A stretch of 64,000 nt of DNA, from contig NZ_CP015217.1 in assembly GCF_001729245.1 (NCBI RefSeq), positions 677,501 to 741,500 of the forward strand, written 5' to 3'. Source of the stretch: Leptospira tipperaryensis. GTDB taxonomy: Bacteria > Spirochaetota > Leptospiria > Leptospirales > Leptospiraceae. The notes under the pieces were generated by a model that saw nothing but the letters and a program-made list of their open reading frames with translations, was not told the origin of the DNA and made no database searches. Below, in pieces: positions 7,649 to 16,861 of the stretch (position 1 is its first letter; each line of letters opens with the position of its first letter). The position numbers and the translations under genes were made by a program.

Positions 7649-8539
7649 TTAAACAGAAGGATTGAATAGGCTTCGTGCTTCGCGAACCAATTCTTCCGCC
7701 AATTTCGATAACCCTGGACGAATCGATTTTTTATGAGAAAGAAAGAATTTTCTTTCGGCGATCAATTCTGAAATCGGAATCATCCGGAGTTTGGCGGAAA
7801 GGCTGTATTCGGATAAGAATCCGATTCCTAAGCCCGCCTCTATACTTTTGATCACGGACTCAACGCTTCTAAGTTCCATTCCGATTTTGGGACGAAATTC
7901 TTTTCCTAACGATCTTATCTTTTTCTCCACCGCTTTTCGAATCGCGGATGCCGGATGAAAGAATACAAACGATTCTTCTTTGATGTCCTTTAGACTCTGC
8001 TTTTTCTTTTGGAAGATCGGATGTGTTTTTAACGCAACGGGAACGATTCGGTCCGATAAAAATTCTCTCGAAATCAATCCGGGCTCGTTTACGGGGCCGG
8101 TGAGAATTCCCAAATCCACTTCGTTTAACAAAATGGCTTCCTTGGTTTCTAGGGAATCACCTTCTCTTACGGACAATATAAGGTCGGGATGTTCTTTCTT
8201 TATTTTTTTAAGAATTTCCGGTAGAATCCAGGCTGATACGGTTCCGCCGGCGGAGATCGAAAATTCTCCGGAGAGTTCTTTTCCGGGTTCTTTCATTCCG
8301 GATTTTAATTCTTCCCATAGTTCCCTCATCTTCAGCGCATAACCTAAAAAGATTTCTCCCTCGTGTGTCAGCCTGATTTGTCTCGGACCCCTTTCGAATA
8401 CGAGAGACCCCAGTTCTTTTTCTAAAAGAAAAATTTGGCGGGAAAGGGCAGGTTGAGTTAAACCAAGTTTGGAAGCGGCTTTTTGAAACGTGCCCGCGTC
8501 TCTGATTTCGAGAAAATATCGGATCTGTCTAAATTCCAT
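7649..8539 (-). CDS. LysR-family regulator divergent from leuCD
   Basis: A 296-residue LysR protein: winged helix-turn-helix at residues 1-60 (IRYFLEIRDAGTFQKAASKL, then TQPALSRQI), linker helix, and a type-2 periplasmic-binding-like effector domain from about 90 to 290. Its start codon is 99 bp from that of leuC, on the opposite strand, and a 7-bp inverted repeat stands between them, the normal LysR arrangement of self-repression and control of the divergent operon. By position it probably controls leuCD in response to a branched-chain pathway intermediate; that is inference from layout. Confidence 0.9.
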   Translation of the reverse strand: MEFRQIRYFLEIRDAGTFQKAASKLGLTQPALSRQIFLLEKELGSLVFERGPRQIRLTHEGEIFLGYALKMRELWEELKSGMKEPGKELSGEFSISAGGTVSAWILPEILKKIKKEHPDLILSVREGDSLETKEAILLNEVDLGILTGPVNEPGLISREFLSDRIVPVALKTHPIFQKKKQSLKDIKEESFVFFHPASAIRKAVEKKIRSLGKEFRPKIGMELRSVESVIKSIEAGLGIGFLSEYSLSAKLRMIPISELIAERKFFLSHKKSIRPGLSKLAEELVREARSLFNPSV

Positions 8540-8551
8540 TCTATTCTTAAT

Positions 8552-8570
8552 GTATAACTTTTAGTTATAC
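8552..8570. promoter_or_regulatory. Probable LysR binding site in the leuC intergenic region
   Basis: GTATAAC-TTTTA-GTTATAC (8552-8570) is a perfect inverted repeat with 7-bp arms and a 5-base spacer. It contains the T-N11-A pattern of LysR boxes and begins 13 bp from the regulator start codon and 69-87 bp upstream of leuC. Confidence 0.7.
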
Positions 8571-8638
8571 TGTCAATCAATCCTATTTATTTGCATTATG
8601 TCTTGGTTTCTGTTATGGTTTTCTCATCGGAGGAAAGT

Positions 8639-10051
8639 ATGGCCGGTAAAACACTTTATGATAAAATCTGGGATTCCAGAATCGTAACCCGCGACGGAGA
8701 AGAGGATATTCTTTATGTGGATAGACATCTCCTTCACGAAGTTACTTCTCCGCAGGCGTTTACGGCGCTGAAGGAAAAAGGAAGAACGGTACGAAAAAAA
8801 GAAAGGACGCTTGCGATCATGGATCACAACGTTTCCACGAGGAATCGTGAATGGAACGGGGCCGGTCCTATTTCGCAAAAGCAAATGGAACTTCTTGCGG
8901 AAAACTGTAAGGATTTCGAGATTGAGCTCTTGGACATCAATCATCCGGATCAAGGAGTCGTTCACGTAGTAGGACCTGAGATCGGACTTACGTTACCCGG
9001 AACCGTAATCGTTTGTGGAGATTCTCACACTTCTACTCACGGCGCTTTCGGAGCCTTTGCGCTTGGCATCGGAACAAGCGAGATAGAACACGTTTTGGCG
9101 ACACAGACGATTCGTCTTAAGAAATCAAAAAATCTTTTGGTCCAGGTTACGGGAACACTGGCTCCCGATGTCAGTGCGAAAGACTTAGCTCTTTTTCTGA
9201 TCGGAAAGATCGGAACGAGCGGAGGACAAGGTTATGTAATCGAGTATGCCGGAGATACGATCAGAAACCTTTCTATGGAAGGCAGAATGACTCTCTGTAA
9301 TCTTTGCATCGAGGCTGGCGCTCGAGCCGGGTTGGTAGCTCCGGATCAAACCACATTTGATTACTTAGAAGGAAAGGATCGTTCTCCGAAGGGAGAAGAA
9401 TATAGTAGAAAAGTAGAATATTGGAAAACTCTAAAGTCTGATCCGGATGCGGTCTTTGACAAGACCATAGTCTTGGACGCTGGCGAGGTTTCTCCCATGG
9501 TAACTTGGGGAACAAACCCCGGTCAGGTCGTTCCGGTAAACTCGGTTGTTCCGGATCCTGATTCTTTCATCGATCAAGAAGCAAAGGCGGCCGCGAAACG
9601 TTCTTTGGAATATATGGATCTAAGAGCGGGTCAAACGATGAATTCCGTTAAAATCGATAAGGTTTTTATCGGTTCCTGCACAAATGCGCGTATCGAAGAT
9701 ATCAGAAGGGCCGCTCAAGTCGTTCGAGGGAATCGAGTTTCGTCTAACGTGCAAGCGATTGTTGTCCCCGGATCGGGAAGAGTAAAACGTCAAGCCGAAG
9801 AGGAAGGTTTGGATCGTGTCTTTCTCGAAGCGGGTTTTGAATGGAGATTGCCCGGATGTTCGATGTGTCTTGGGATGAACGACGATTTTCTGCAACCTGG
9901 AGAACGTTCCGCTTCCACCTCGAACCGAAACTTTGAGGGAAGACAGGGAAGAGGGGGGCGTACTCACTTGGTCAGTCCGGAAAGCGCGGTCGTCGCTGCG
10001 ATCTTGGGAAGACTGGGAGCCGTCTCGGAATTAAAGGAGGAAAGAAAATGA
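8639..10051 (+). CDS. leuC: 3-isopropylmalate dehydratase, large subunit
   Basis: A 470-residue aconitase-family protein. The [4Fe-4S] ligands are Cys347 (GSCTNA), Cys407 and Cys410 (GCSMCLGM). Family motifs [19 protein letters not shown] near residue 125 and [14 protein letters not shown] near 220 are intact. With LeuD it isomerises 2-isopropylmalate to 3-isopropylmalate in leucine synthesis. Leptospires are known to make isoleucine through citramalate, so the same enzyme may also act on citramalate. The start is ATG 8639 with GGAGG at 8629-8633; an upstream in-frame TTG at 8591 has no such site. The stop overlaps the leuD start (ATGA). Confidence 0.97.
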   Translation: MAGKTLYDKIWDSRIVTRDGEEDILYVDRHLLHEVTSPQAFTALKEKGRTVRKKERTLAIMDHNVSTRNREWNGAGPISQKQMELLAENCKDFEIELLDINHPDQGVVHVVGPEIGLTLPGTVIVCGDSHTSTHGAFGAFALGIGTSEIEHVLATQTIRLKKSKNLLVQVTGTLAPDVSAKDLALFLIGKIGTSGGQGYVIEYAGDTIRNLSMEGRMTLCNLCIEAGARAGLVAPDQTTFDYLEGKDRSPKGEEYSRKVEYWKTLKSDPDAVFDKTIVLDAGEVSPMVTWGTNPGQVVPVNSVVPDPDSFIDQEAKAAAKRSLEYMDLRAGQTMNSVKIDKVFIGSCTNARIEDIRRAAQVVRGNRVSSNVQAIVVPGSGRVKRQAEEEGLDRVFLEAGFEWRLPGCSMCLGMNDDFLQPGERSASTSNRNFEGRQGRGGRTHLVSPESAVVAAILGRLGAVSELKEERK

Positions 10052-10641
10052 ATCAATCATGGAATAAACATCAAGGAGTAGCCGTTCCTCTTTATCGAAA
10101 AGATATCGATACGGATCAGATTCTTCCAAAGCAGTTTATGAAGAAGGTGGAGCGAACAGGATTCGGGAAACATCTTTTTCACAATTGGAGATATTTGGAT
10201 GACGACGGACTGCAAGAAGATCCCGACTTCGTATTAAATCAAAGTCGATATCGATCTGCATCCGTATTGGTCGCGGGAGAAAATTTTGGATGCGGTTCCA
10301 GCAGAGAACACGCGCCTTGGTCGCTTGCGGATTTTGGATTTCGCGCGGTCGTTGCACCTTCTTTCGCTGATATATTTTTTGGAAACTGCGCTAAGAATGG
10401 AATCGCTCTGATAAAATTAACTCTTACGGAAGTGGAAGAAATTCTGACTTACATAAGAGAAAATGAGGGAGCCGAAGTTACGATCAATTTGGACACGTTA
10501 GTCCTCATTGCCGGGAAAAAAGAATATCACTTTTCTCTTTCTTCGTCTTTGCTGGAAAGAATCACGAACGGATGGGACGATATCGATCTTACGATGAAAT
10601 TTTTGTCCAGAATCGAAGACTTTGAATCTTCTCTTGTCTAA
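10048..10641 (+). CDS. leuD: 3-isopropylmalate dehydratase, small subunit
   Basis: A 197-residue swivelling-domain subunit. Conserved features are [13 protein letters not shown] near residues 20-32, [13 protein letters not shown] near 78-90 and [14 protein letters not shown] near 106-119. It completes the LeuCD active site. ATG 10048 overlaps the leuC stop by four bases, and AAAGGAGG sits 8-15 bases upstream inside leuC, so the two are translationally coupled. Confidence 0.97.
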   Translation: MNQSWNKHQGVAVPLYRKDIDTDQILPKQFMKKVERTGFGKHLFHNWRYLDDDGLQEDPDFVLNQSRYRSASVLVAGENFGCGSSREHAPWSLADFGFRAVVAPSFADIFFGNCAKNGIALIKLTLTEVEEILTYIRENEGAEVTINLDTLVLIAGKKEYHFSLSSSLLERITNGWDDIDLTMKFLSRIEDFESSLV

Positions 10642-10972
10642 AATCCGATAAATCGTTCGCTCCGTATCCAATAGGGAGCAAACGATTTCTACTTTATCCC
10701 GCTACAAAAAGAAAATCAACGGAGAGATTTTTTCAACAAAGAAGAACCTTCCAAAATAATGCAGGTCTCATTCTCCATTTAAAATCATTTTCTTTTGAAT
10801 ACTGAACGCTGTCCGGTTTGAGAAAAAAACAAAGATTTCATTTTATAAAAACATCACTTGGGTGCGTTGAAAGCACTTTCTTATTATATAATTTAGAATC
10901 TTCTGATTCCAAACTTAGAAATCTAAAAAAACGAGTTGAGTCCTTTTTTGGATTTCAAAAAATTTGATTATC
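10642..10972. other. Intergenic region between leuD and lpxD
   Basis: The first 50 bases hold the candidate leuCD terminator. The remainder is AT-rich non-coding sequence that should carry the lpxD promoter; no clear -35/-10 pair or repeat stands out. Confidence 0.5.
10650..10688 (+). terminator. Candidate terminator of leuCD
   Basis: AAATCGTTCGCTCC (10650-10663) pairs with GGAGCAAACGATTT (10675-10688) with a single mismatch, beginning 9 bases after the leuD stop. The T tract after the stem is weak. Confidence 0.6.
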
Positions 10973-11986
10973 ATGAAAGCCAAAGATTTAGCGAAGACCC
11001 TCGGGTTGGAATTAAAAGGAAACGGCGAACAGGAAGTAATCGGCATCGGTGATATCGAAAATCATTCCCATGTTCAAGCGGATAAAATTTATTATTTCGA
11101 AGCGAAGAAGTATCTCAGCTCAAATCCGAAAGCAAAGCAGGTTCAAATCGCATTGACGATTCCTTCTTTAGCTTCCGAATTCCCATCGGCTTTGATTGTT
11201 CCCGAAGGCCAAGCGAGATTGAAGTTTATCGAATTACTTTCTCTTTTTGAGAGAAAGCCCGAACGAACTCCTTTCATTTCTACAAAGGCGAGTATTCATC
11301 CAAGCGCAAAGATCGGTAAGAATGTTACGATCCTGGATTTTGTCGTGATCCAAGAAAACGCAGAGATCGGAGACGATTGTCAAATATTTCCGAACGTCGT
11401 AATCGAAAGCGGAGTTAAGATCGGCGAAGGAACGATTCTAAAATCCGGCGTGATCGTCTCATATAATTGTATATTAGGAAAACATAATTTAATTCATGCA
11501 AATACTGTGATCGGCGCGGATGGATTCGGATTTTTTGACAAAGGCGGAGTCCGTTACAAGGTTCCACAAATCGGAATTTCAGTGATCGGAGATTATGTGG
11601 AAATGGGTGCTTGTTGTACTGTGGATCGAGCCACTATCGAAACTACTTCCGTCGGGAATCACACAAAATTTGACGATCACGTGCACATTGCTCATAACTG
11701 TAGGGTTGGAAACTATGTTTTTATCGCAGGTGGTACGGTCCTCGCCGGTTCGGTTACGCTTGAAGACGGCGTCATCATGGGTGGGCAAGCTGCGGTTGCG
11801 GAAGGAATCACGATGAAGAAGGGATCGATTCTTATGGGAATGTCCGGACTCACCGAAGACAGTACCGAAAAAGTCGCTTACTTCGGAATTCCCGCAAAAC
11901 CCGCGTTAGAGATGCATCGAATTCATTCTTCTATGGCTAAGTTGCCCGAACTCGTGAGAGAACATAGAAGTCGAAACAAGAGTTGA
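10973..11986 (+). CDS. lpxD: UDP-3-O-acylglucosamine N-acyltransferase
   Basis: A 337-residue LpxD. Residues 1-100 form the uridine-binding domain; from about 105 to 305 hexapeptide repeats build a left-handed beta-helix, for example SIHPSAKIGKNVTI and the NCRVGNYVFIAGG turns. VHIAHNC near residue 241 carries the His that acts as general base in E. coli LpxD, and IGADGFGF near 180 is the family signature. It transfers an acyl chain from acyl-ACP to the 2-amino group in the third step of lipid A synthesis, in the cytoplasm. Leptospiral lipid A is built on a 2,3-diamino sugar, so the acceptor may be the diamino form. ATG 10973 is chosen over TTG 10964; neither has a strong ribosome-binding site. 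Confidence 0.93.
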   Translation: MKAKDLAKTLGLELKGNGEQEVIGIGDIENHSHVQADKIYYFEAKKYLSSNPKAKQVQIALTIPSLASEFPSALIVPEGQARLKFIELLSLFERKPERTPFISTKASIHPSAKIGKNVTILDFVVIQENAEIGDDCQIFPNVVIESGVKIGEGTILKSGVIVSYNCILGKHNLIHANTVIGADGFGFFDKGGVRYKVPQIGISVIGDYVEMGACCTVDRATIETTSVGNHTKFDDHVHIAHNCRVGNYVFIAGGTVLAGSVTLEDGVIMGGQAAVAEGITMKKGSILMGMSGLTEDSTEKVAYFGIPAKPALEMHRIHSSMAKLPELVREHRSRNKS

Positions 11987-12124
11987 TTCGTTATTCTTTT
12001 TTTTAAATCGAAAACGCTCTTGCCGTTAAACGAAAAAGATCGTTTCCGATAAATCGAAGGATTCCGAAGTAAGGATTGTATCTGGTTTTCAATTTCTGAG
12101 ATTGGTAAAAGGGGTTACTCCTTT

Positions 12125-13030
12125 ATGCAATCCAAGACTAGCACAAAATTCTATTTTTTATTAGTGATCTCTATGGTTTCATGGGGTTTTGCCTGGCCTT
12201 CCGCCAAATTGATCGTTGCGGATCAACACCCGAACGTAATCATCTTCTGGAGATTTTTAGCCACTGCGGTTTCCTTATTGCCCGTGGTTCTTTGGAGAAA
12301 GGAATCCTTTCGTTTACCTAGTTATAAAACTTTTATTCAAGTAGGCATCGGTGGGATTCTTTATACGATCTACAACCAGTTCTTTTTCTTGGGTTTGAAC
12401 AACGGACTCGCCGGCGCAGGTGGGGTTCTTGTTACGACGATGAATCCGATTTTTACTTACGTGCTTGTTCATTCGTTTCAGAGAAAATTACCGGCGGGAA
12501 GAGAAGCGATCGGTTTGATTCTTGGTTTGGTAGGCGGTTGTATTCTACTTCAGATTTGGAATTTGAATTGGAATTCCTTGTTTCAATCCGGAAATATTTT
12601 CTTTCTTCTCTGCGCTTTTAGCTGGGCCTTTTTGAGTATGAACAGTCACAGCACGGGTCAGAGCATTTCTCCGCTTGTTTATAGCTTTTATGTTTTTTCG
12701 ATCGGAACGGTTCTCGACTTTTTTCTCGCGATTCCATACGACGTTATGAATGCTCTGAACGCGGGCAGCGGTTTCTGGCTTCAAGTGATGTATCTGGCAG
12801 TGATCTCGACGACGTTTGGAACCACCGTTTATTTTTTCGCTTCTTCTAAATTGGGTTCAAGGGTTGCGAGTTCGTTTATCTTTCTTGTTCCGGTTACCGC
12901 ACTTTTTGGGAGTTGGGTTTTTCTGGGCGAGGTTCCGAGTTTTACGACGATGATCGGAGGATTTTTCGCGGTCCTTGCGGTTTTTCTTTTGAACCGTAAT
13001 AAACCGGAAGAGAAAACGGCGGAGACTTGA
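12125..13030 (+). CDS. DMT-superfamily (EamA) transporter
   Basis: A 301-residue protein with ten predicted membrane segments in two five-helix EamA halves (about residues 8-145 and 155-292). Signature features are MVSWGFAWPSAKLI at the start of the first half and the FWRFLATAVSLLPV segment near 41. It is probably an inner-membrane exporter or importer of small metabolites such as amino acids; the substrate cannot be inferred. Monocistronic, starting at ATG 12125. Confidence 0.85.
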   Translation: MQSKTSTKFYFLLVISMVSWGFAWPSAKLIVADQHPNVIIFWRFLATAVSLLPVVLWRKESFRLPSYKTFIQVGIGGILYTIYNQFFFLGLNNGLAGAGGVLVTTMNPIFTYVLVHSFQRKLPAGREAIGLILGLVGGCILLQIWNLNWNSLFQSGNIFFLLCAFSWAFLSMNSHSTGQSISPLVYSFYVFSIGTVLDFFLAIPYDVMNALNAGSGFWLQVMYLAVISTTFGTTVYFFASSKLGSRVASSFIFLVPVTALFGSWVFLGEVPSFTTMIGGFFAVLAVFLLNRNKPEEKTAET

Positions 13031-13329
13031 GACGTTCTCCGTGAGATCCGGAGTAAAAAAGAAAATCGATTCTTTTCACTTTCGGATTCATTGCTTTTGA
13101 AAAAGTGAAATCGTTGTACTTCAGAAAATCCCGATTCTTAAAAATTGGAATGGCTTACGCTTGTGATTTCTAAAGTTAGGTCTTTGAATTGTTTTCGGAA
13201 AACTCGAATATTTATCTTATATTATTCGGGATAAGAATTTAGAATCGTCCCCGTTGAATACGGTTTAGATAAACATAAATTAGGAAAACTTAATTTATCA
13301 AGAGATAGAATGAAAAACGGACTGCGGGT
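13031..13329. other. Intergenic region, nothing recognised
   Basis: About 300 bases between the DMT transporter and a convergent small gene. A loose inverted repeat (TTTTCACTTT near 13075 and AAAAAGTGAAA near 13100) may contribute to termination. No gene or clear site is visible. Confidence 0.4.
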
Positions 13330-13566
13330 TTAACCCCAGCGGCTTTGGTAGTAGTGATTTCCAGAAGGTGCAATTTCGAAACCTTCCGGGTGCTCGACGA
13401 CAAGACTGGATTCTTTTAAATCTTCCAGATGAGGTCTCAGTTGGTATGCAGATTTGGCAGTATTGATTTCCAAATCTCCCATCGTGATCATTCTTCCGGA
13501 TTGAGAAGCATGATAGATATCTTGGAAGATCTGTGTGGAAAGCGGATTCATAACAAAACGAGCCAT
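13330..13566 (-). CDS. Small protein of unknown function, possible winged helix
   Basis: A 78-residue soluble protein. The predicted order is a helix (STQIFQDIYHAS), a second helix pair (GDLEINTAKSAYQLRPHLEDL) and a beta hairpin (SSLVVEHPEGFEIAPSG), which resembles a minimal winged helix-turn-helix in which a DNA-recognition helix precedes the wing. The family is not recognised. The ATG at 13566 and compact domain support a real gene. It lies 41 bases downstream of the TPR-like gene on the same strand and may be co-transcribed with it. Confidence 0.6.
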   Translation of the reverse strand: MARFVMNPLSTQIFQDIYHASQSGRMITMGDLEINTAKSAYQLRPHLEDLKESSLVVEHPEGFEIAPSGNHYYQSRWG

Positions 13567-13607
13567 CCGTATCTTTCGAGCGTTATTCGGTTTGTGTCAA
13601 AGCGTTT

Positions 13608-14216
13608 TTAGTTTTCCTTGCAGAAACTCGAATATTTTTTCAATGAATCTTCCGCTTGAATTGCGGAATCCGTATCCCCCAACAAACGATAGATTTCTAT
13701 CACGGATTGAATGCTGATTGCGGCCTGACAAGTTTGTCCGATTCTAAACTCCACGATCGATTTCAGATACAATGTCAGCGCGTAATCCCCGCTTTCTTTT
13801 TCTCCCAATCGCTCTTGAATCGTTAGAGATTGATCGTAAAATCGAATCGCGGTTTTGTAATCGCGAAACTTCTGTCTGATTGCGCCTAACGTTCTCCATT
13901 TGATTGCCAGTTGTTTTAAGTTTTCCGGCGAATATCGATTCCATTCTTTTTCTAATTTAAGAATTTCCGGTTTTGCAAATTGATCCTCGGAAGGAAATGC
14001 GGTTTCACTTTTTTCTTCCGATAAAAACGGAATCTTAGATGCAGACTTCGTTTCTTTTGCGGTGGAATTCTCAGTTTTCTGTTTTTGTGTTTTGGATTCT
14101 TCCAATGAATCTTCAAAATAAACGACTCGATTTTCAAACTCATTGGAGAACAGAGGTTCTTCCAGAAAAGCGAGCAGAAAAATTATAAAGGAAATCCTTT
14201 CTATTTTCGGTTTCAT
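13608..14216 (-). CDS. Exported TPR-like protein
   Basis: A 202-residue protein with an N-terminal signal peptide (MKPKIERISFIIFLLAFLEE, probable cleavage after LFS near residue 24). A Lys/Ser/Glu-rich low-complexity linker spans about 35-75, followed by helical repeats from about 90 to 198 that fit three tetratricopeptide units (LKQLAIKWRTLGAIRQKFRD, then YKTAIRFYDQSLTIQERLGE and so on). TPR arrays bind proteins, so it may be a periplasmic adaptor. No more specific role is visible. Confidence 0.65.
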   Translation of the reverse strand: MKPKIERISFIIFLLAFLEEPLFSNEFENRVVYFEDSLEESKTQKQKTENSTAKETKSASKIPFLSEEKSETAFPSEDQFAKPEILKLEKEWNRYSPENLKQLAIKWRTLGAIRQKFRDYKTAIRFYDQSLTIQERLGEKESGDYALTLYLKSIVEFRIGQTCQAAISIQSVIEIYRLLGDTDSAIQAEDSLKKYSSFCKEN

Positions 14217-14417
14217 CTTAATTATTAGAATGCGGATCTGAGGAGAATTTCAAGAACTCGGTTTCATTTCTACGTTAGTGATTGCAAAGTGATGTTAAGA
14301 ATGTATTAGAATTCGATCTTTTCCTTCCGATCCGTTTTGTTTTATGCGAAGTCGATATTCTCCCTCAATTTCCGTTTTTGTTTTTTTATATAATCCGTCT
14401 ATTTTCTAAGAAAAAGA

Positions 14418-15065
14418 ATGGAAAAGGAATCTTCCCTAGTGGATAATCGTGACCCTATGCGCAAAAAAAACCACATGCCTGAAACAAGAAATCCGACCGA
14501 GTTGGAAGAATTTCTTTCCAAAGAAATGGAAAACCCTGCGTTCGACGAATGGCTTACCGAGCTCGCCGATAAGGCGATCGAAAACGATAAGTTCGTATGG
14601 AGTTTTTTATATCAGGTAATGAGGGATGCGGATTCCGGAAGACTTTCTTGGGGATATCACAAAAGACTTCTTTCGGGAGTCGTTCAGATTCTTTCCAGAG
14701 TCGGAGATAGCCGCGCGTATCGTGCCATCATCAATTATGTAAAATCCTTGGATCGCCAGATTCCGATCGGCGCCTTGGAACTGATCACCGATTTGCTTCC
14801 TTCCTTTGCCGAAGTGGACGCGGACGAAATTATAAAAATCGCTTCTCTTTCCGATCCTCTCAAATCCGCGTTTGGAATTCTCGCTCTCTTTCAATTGATC
14901 GTTCAGGACAAACTTCCTGCGGATCGTGTGGAAGAAGCGAAGGCCTTTCTCAAAGGTTATAAGAATTACGCTTATTATTTAGAATCCGTCGTCGAACAAG
15001 CCCTCGATCATCTGGAAACAGACGATTCTAATATTCTTACATTCTTTGAAGGAATCGCAGTTTAA
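14418..15065 (+). CDS. Conserved hypothetical helical protein
   Basis: A 215-residue, soluble, almost wholly helical acidic protein with no signal peptide. Repeated amphipathic helices from about residue 40 to 205 resemble HEAT or ARM-like stacking, but no family was recognised. ATG 14418 follows AAGAAAAAGA; an internal ATG at 14457 is possible because the first 13 residues are poorly structured. Codon use matches its neighbours. Confidence 0.6.
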   Translation: MEKESSLVDNRDPMRKKNHMPETRNPTELEEFLSKEMENPAFDEWLTELADKAIENDKFVWSFLYQVMRDADSGRLSWGYHKRLLSGVVQILSRVGDSRAYRAIINYVKSLDRQIPIGALELITDLLPSFAEVDADEIIKIASLSDPLKSAFGILALFQLIVQDKLPADRVEEAKAFLKGYKNYAYYLESVVEQALDHLETDDSNILTFFEGIAV

Positions 15066-15247
15066 CGGTCGAATACGATTCTATCTTTTCTATAAGTTTG
15101 AAAAGATATTATAAGAATTGAGTATTTCTTTGCTCGACGATTTGGTTTTGCTCTTAGAATCCCTTCGTACGTATTAAAAAGAATTCGACCTTTTTTCGAG
15201 TCCTCTTTATTCTTTGCAGAATCATCAAAGAATATTAGGAGATTAGA

Positions 15248-15865
15248 ATGAATATCGTATTTAAAGGGATTCAATTTTTAAACCGGTTTTCGATCTTGTA
15301 TCGAATCGGCGGGGTGGGCTTGAGCGCTTTTATCATTTTTGGAATCGCAGTTCCGGATATGAAATTTCATTCCGCAAAAAAGAATAAGACCGAATTTACG
15401 TTTGTTGAATTCGTTTCCACGCCTGCGGATCAAATTCCAAGATATATCAAGATCAAAGACGGAGTCGTTCCCGCAAACAACTACGTGATCTCCACAAAAA
15501 AAGACAAATTACAACATATCACTTATCCGGTTGCAACTCTCGACAAAGCCGGATCCAAACACGTCAAAGTCATCGTGAAGGACAGCGAAGTCACTCAAGA
15601 AGAATTGGACAATGGAACTTATTTTTCTTCTCCCGCGTTTGCGATCGAAGGAAGATTTAACGATACTTCTTTGGATAGTGAATCCGAAAAAATTTATAAA
15701 GACATGGGATACGTTTTGGACAGCCCGATCTATTTGATCGAAAGAGGAAGCGAACCTCTTGGATTTTTTCCGGCGTTGGGTCTTGCGATCGCCGCTTTCG
15801 TTTTTGGAATTTTTGTCGCGGCTTCCTTATTACCGGAATCCGTATTGAGAAAAATCTTTCCTTGA
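15248..15865 (+). CDS. Membrane-anchored protein of unknown function
   Basis: A 205-residue protein with a transmembrane helix near residues 18-36 (IGGVGLSAFIIFGIAV) and a second near 172-196 (FFPALGLAIAAFVFGIFVAA), separated by about 130 residues that are predicted to be mostly beta strand and outside the cytoplasm. TAGGAGA is 6-12 bases before the ATG at 15248. No family recognised. Confidence 0.65.
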   Translation: MNIVFKGIQFLNRFSILYRIGGVGLSAFIIFGIAVPDMKFHSAKKNKTEFTFVEFVSTPADQIPRYIKIKDGVVPANNYVISTKKDKLQHITYPVATLDKAGSKHVKVIVKDSEVTQEELDNGTYFSSPAFAIEGRFNDTSLDSESEKIYKDMGYVLDSPIYLIERGSEPLGFFPALGLAIAAFVFGIFVAASLLPESVLRKIFP

Positions 15866-15870
15866 AAATT

Positions 15871-16773
15871 TCAAATCCTTCCCGGCAAAATCTGGGATTC
15901 TAAGAATTCTCCAAAGCGGAGAACTCGCTTCGGCGGTTTCTCCCCGGAAGGAAACAAAAGACAAACGGAAGTCTCCGCTTTCCAATGAAGGTTTGGAAAA
16001 ATTCTTTTCAATTTTCCGGATTGGATCTGCTCTTCTACATCCCAGAAAGAGCGAAAAAGAATTCCGGATCCTCCTCTTGCAACGAATTCGGCGAGAAAGG
16101 ATCCGTTGTTGGATCGGATGCCTCTGTCTCCTGATAATTCGGAAATTGTCTTTTTCAATTCGGGAATTCTTACATTGGCTTGTTCGTCCACAAAAAGGAT
16201 GGAGTGTTTTTCCAAATCGGAAAGACGAGAGGGAGTTCCTACTTTTTCCAAATAATTCGGAGAAGCTACGGCGACGATCCGGTTGGCTAAAAGAACCTTA
16301 CAACGTTCTCCTCGAATCGGTTTCATAATTCGAATTCCCAAATCAAAACGATCCTCGATGAGATTGAACTTTTCATTTCCAAAAATTACTTCCAATTGAA
16401 TTTCAGGATGTTGATTTTTAAACTCCGCGAAAATGGAAGCGAGAACCCGAGTCGCAAAAGGGGCCGGCGCTGTGATTCTAATTTTTCCTTTGAGTTCTTT
16501 TTCGAAACTCGCTTCCTTTTCCGCAGTTCGGAGCTCCTTGAGAATGATTTCAGCCCGAAGTCGAAATCGATTCCCGGCTTCCGTAAGTCGAATGGTTCTC
16601 GTAGTCCTTTCAAAGAGGGTCACCTTGAGCGCCCTTTCCAATCTTGAAATTCTTTTACTGATCGTCGGTAGGGAAGAACCGGTCTTTCTCGCGGCCTTCA
16701 CAAAATTTCCCTCCGCACAAACCGCTTCGAACAACTCGAGGTCCAAAATACTTTCGATATTCATTCTTTCCAT
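15871..16773 (-). CDS. LysR-family transcriptional regulator
   Basis: A 300-residue LysR regulator with helix-turn-helix near residues 8-66 (LELFEAVCAEGNFVKAARKT, SLPTISKRISRLE) and an effector-binding domain to the end, of the branch that also regulates quinone or aldehyde-related enzymes. The open frame extends back to 16878, but that would overlap the divergent gene's start; ATG 16773 (MERMNIES) or 16764 gives a normal family length. It is divergent from an MDR-family oxidoreductase 88 bp away, which is its probable target. Confidence 0.88.
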   Translation of the reverse strand: MERMNIESILDLELFEAVCAEGNFVKAARKTGSSLPTISKRISRLERALKVTLFERTTRTIRLTEAGNRFRLRAEIILKELRTAEKEASFEKELKGKIRITAPAPFATRVLASIFAEFKNQHPEIQLEVIFGNEKFNLIEDRFDLGIRIMKPIRGERCKVLLANRIVAVASPNYLEKVGTPSRLSDLEKHSILFVDEQANVRIPELKKTISELSGDRGIRSNNGSFLAEFVARGGSGILFRSFWDVEEQIQSGKLKRIFPNLHWKAETSVCLLFPSGEKPPKRVLRFGEFLESQILPGRI

Positions 16774-16861
16774 TTTAGAAATAATCTCTTTCAAATTCAA
16801 GCCATTGTAGAAAGAATCATTTCGGGTTAGAATCTTTTCAAAAGAATCAGGAGAATTTTTT

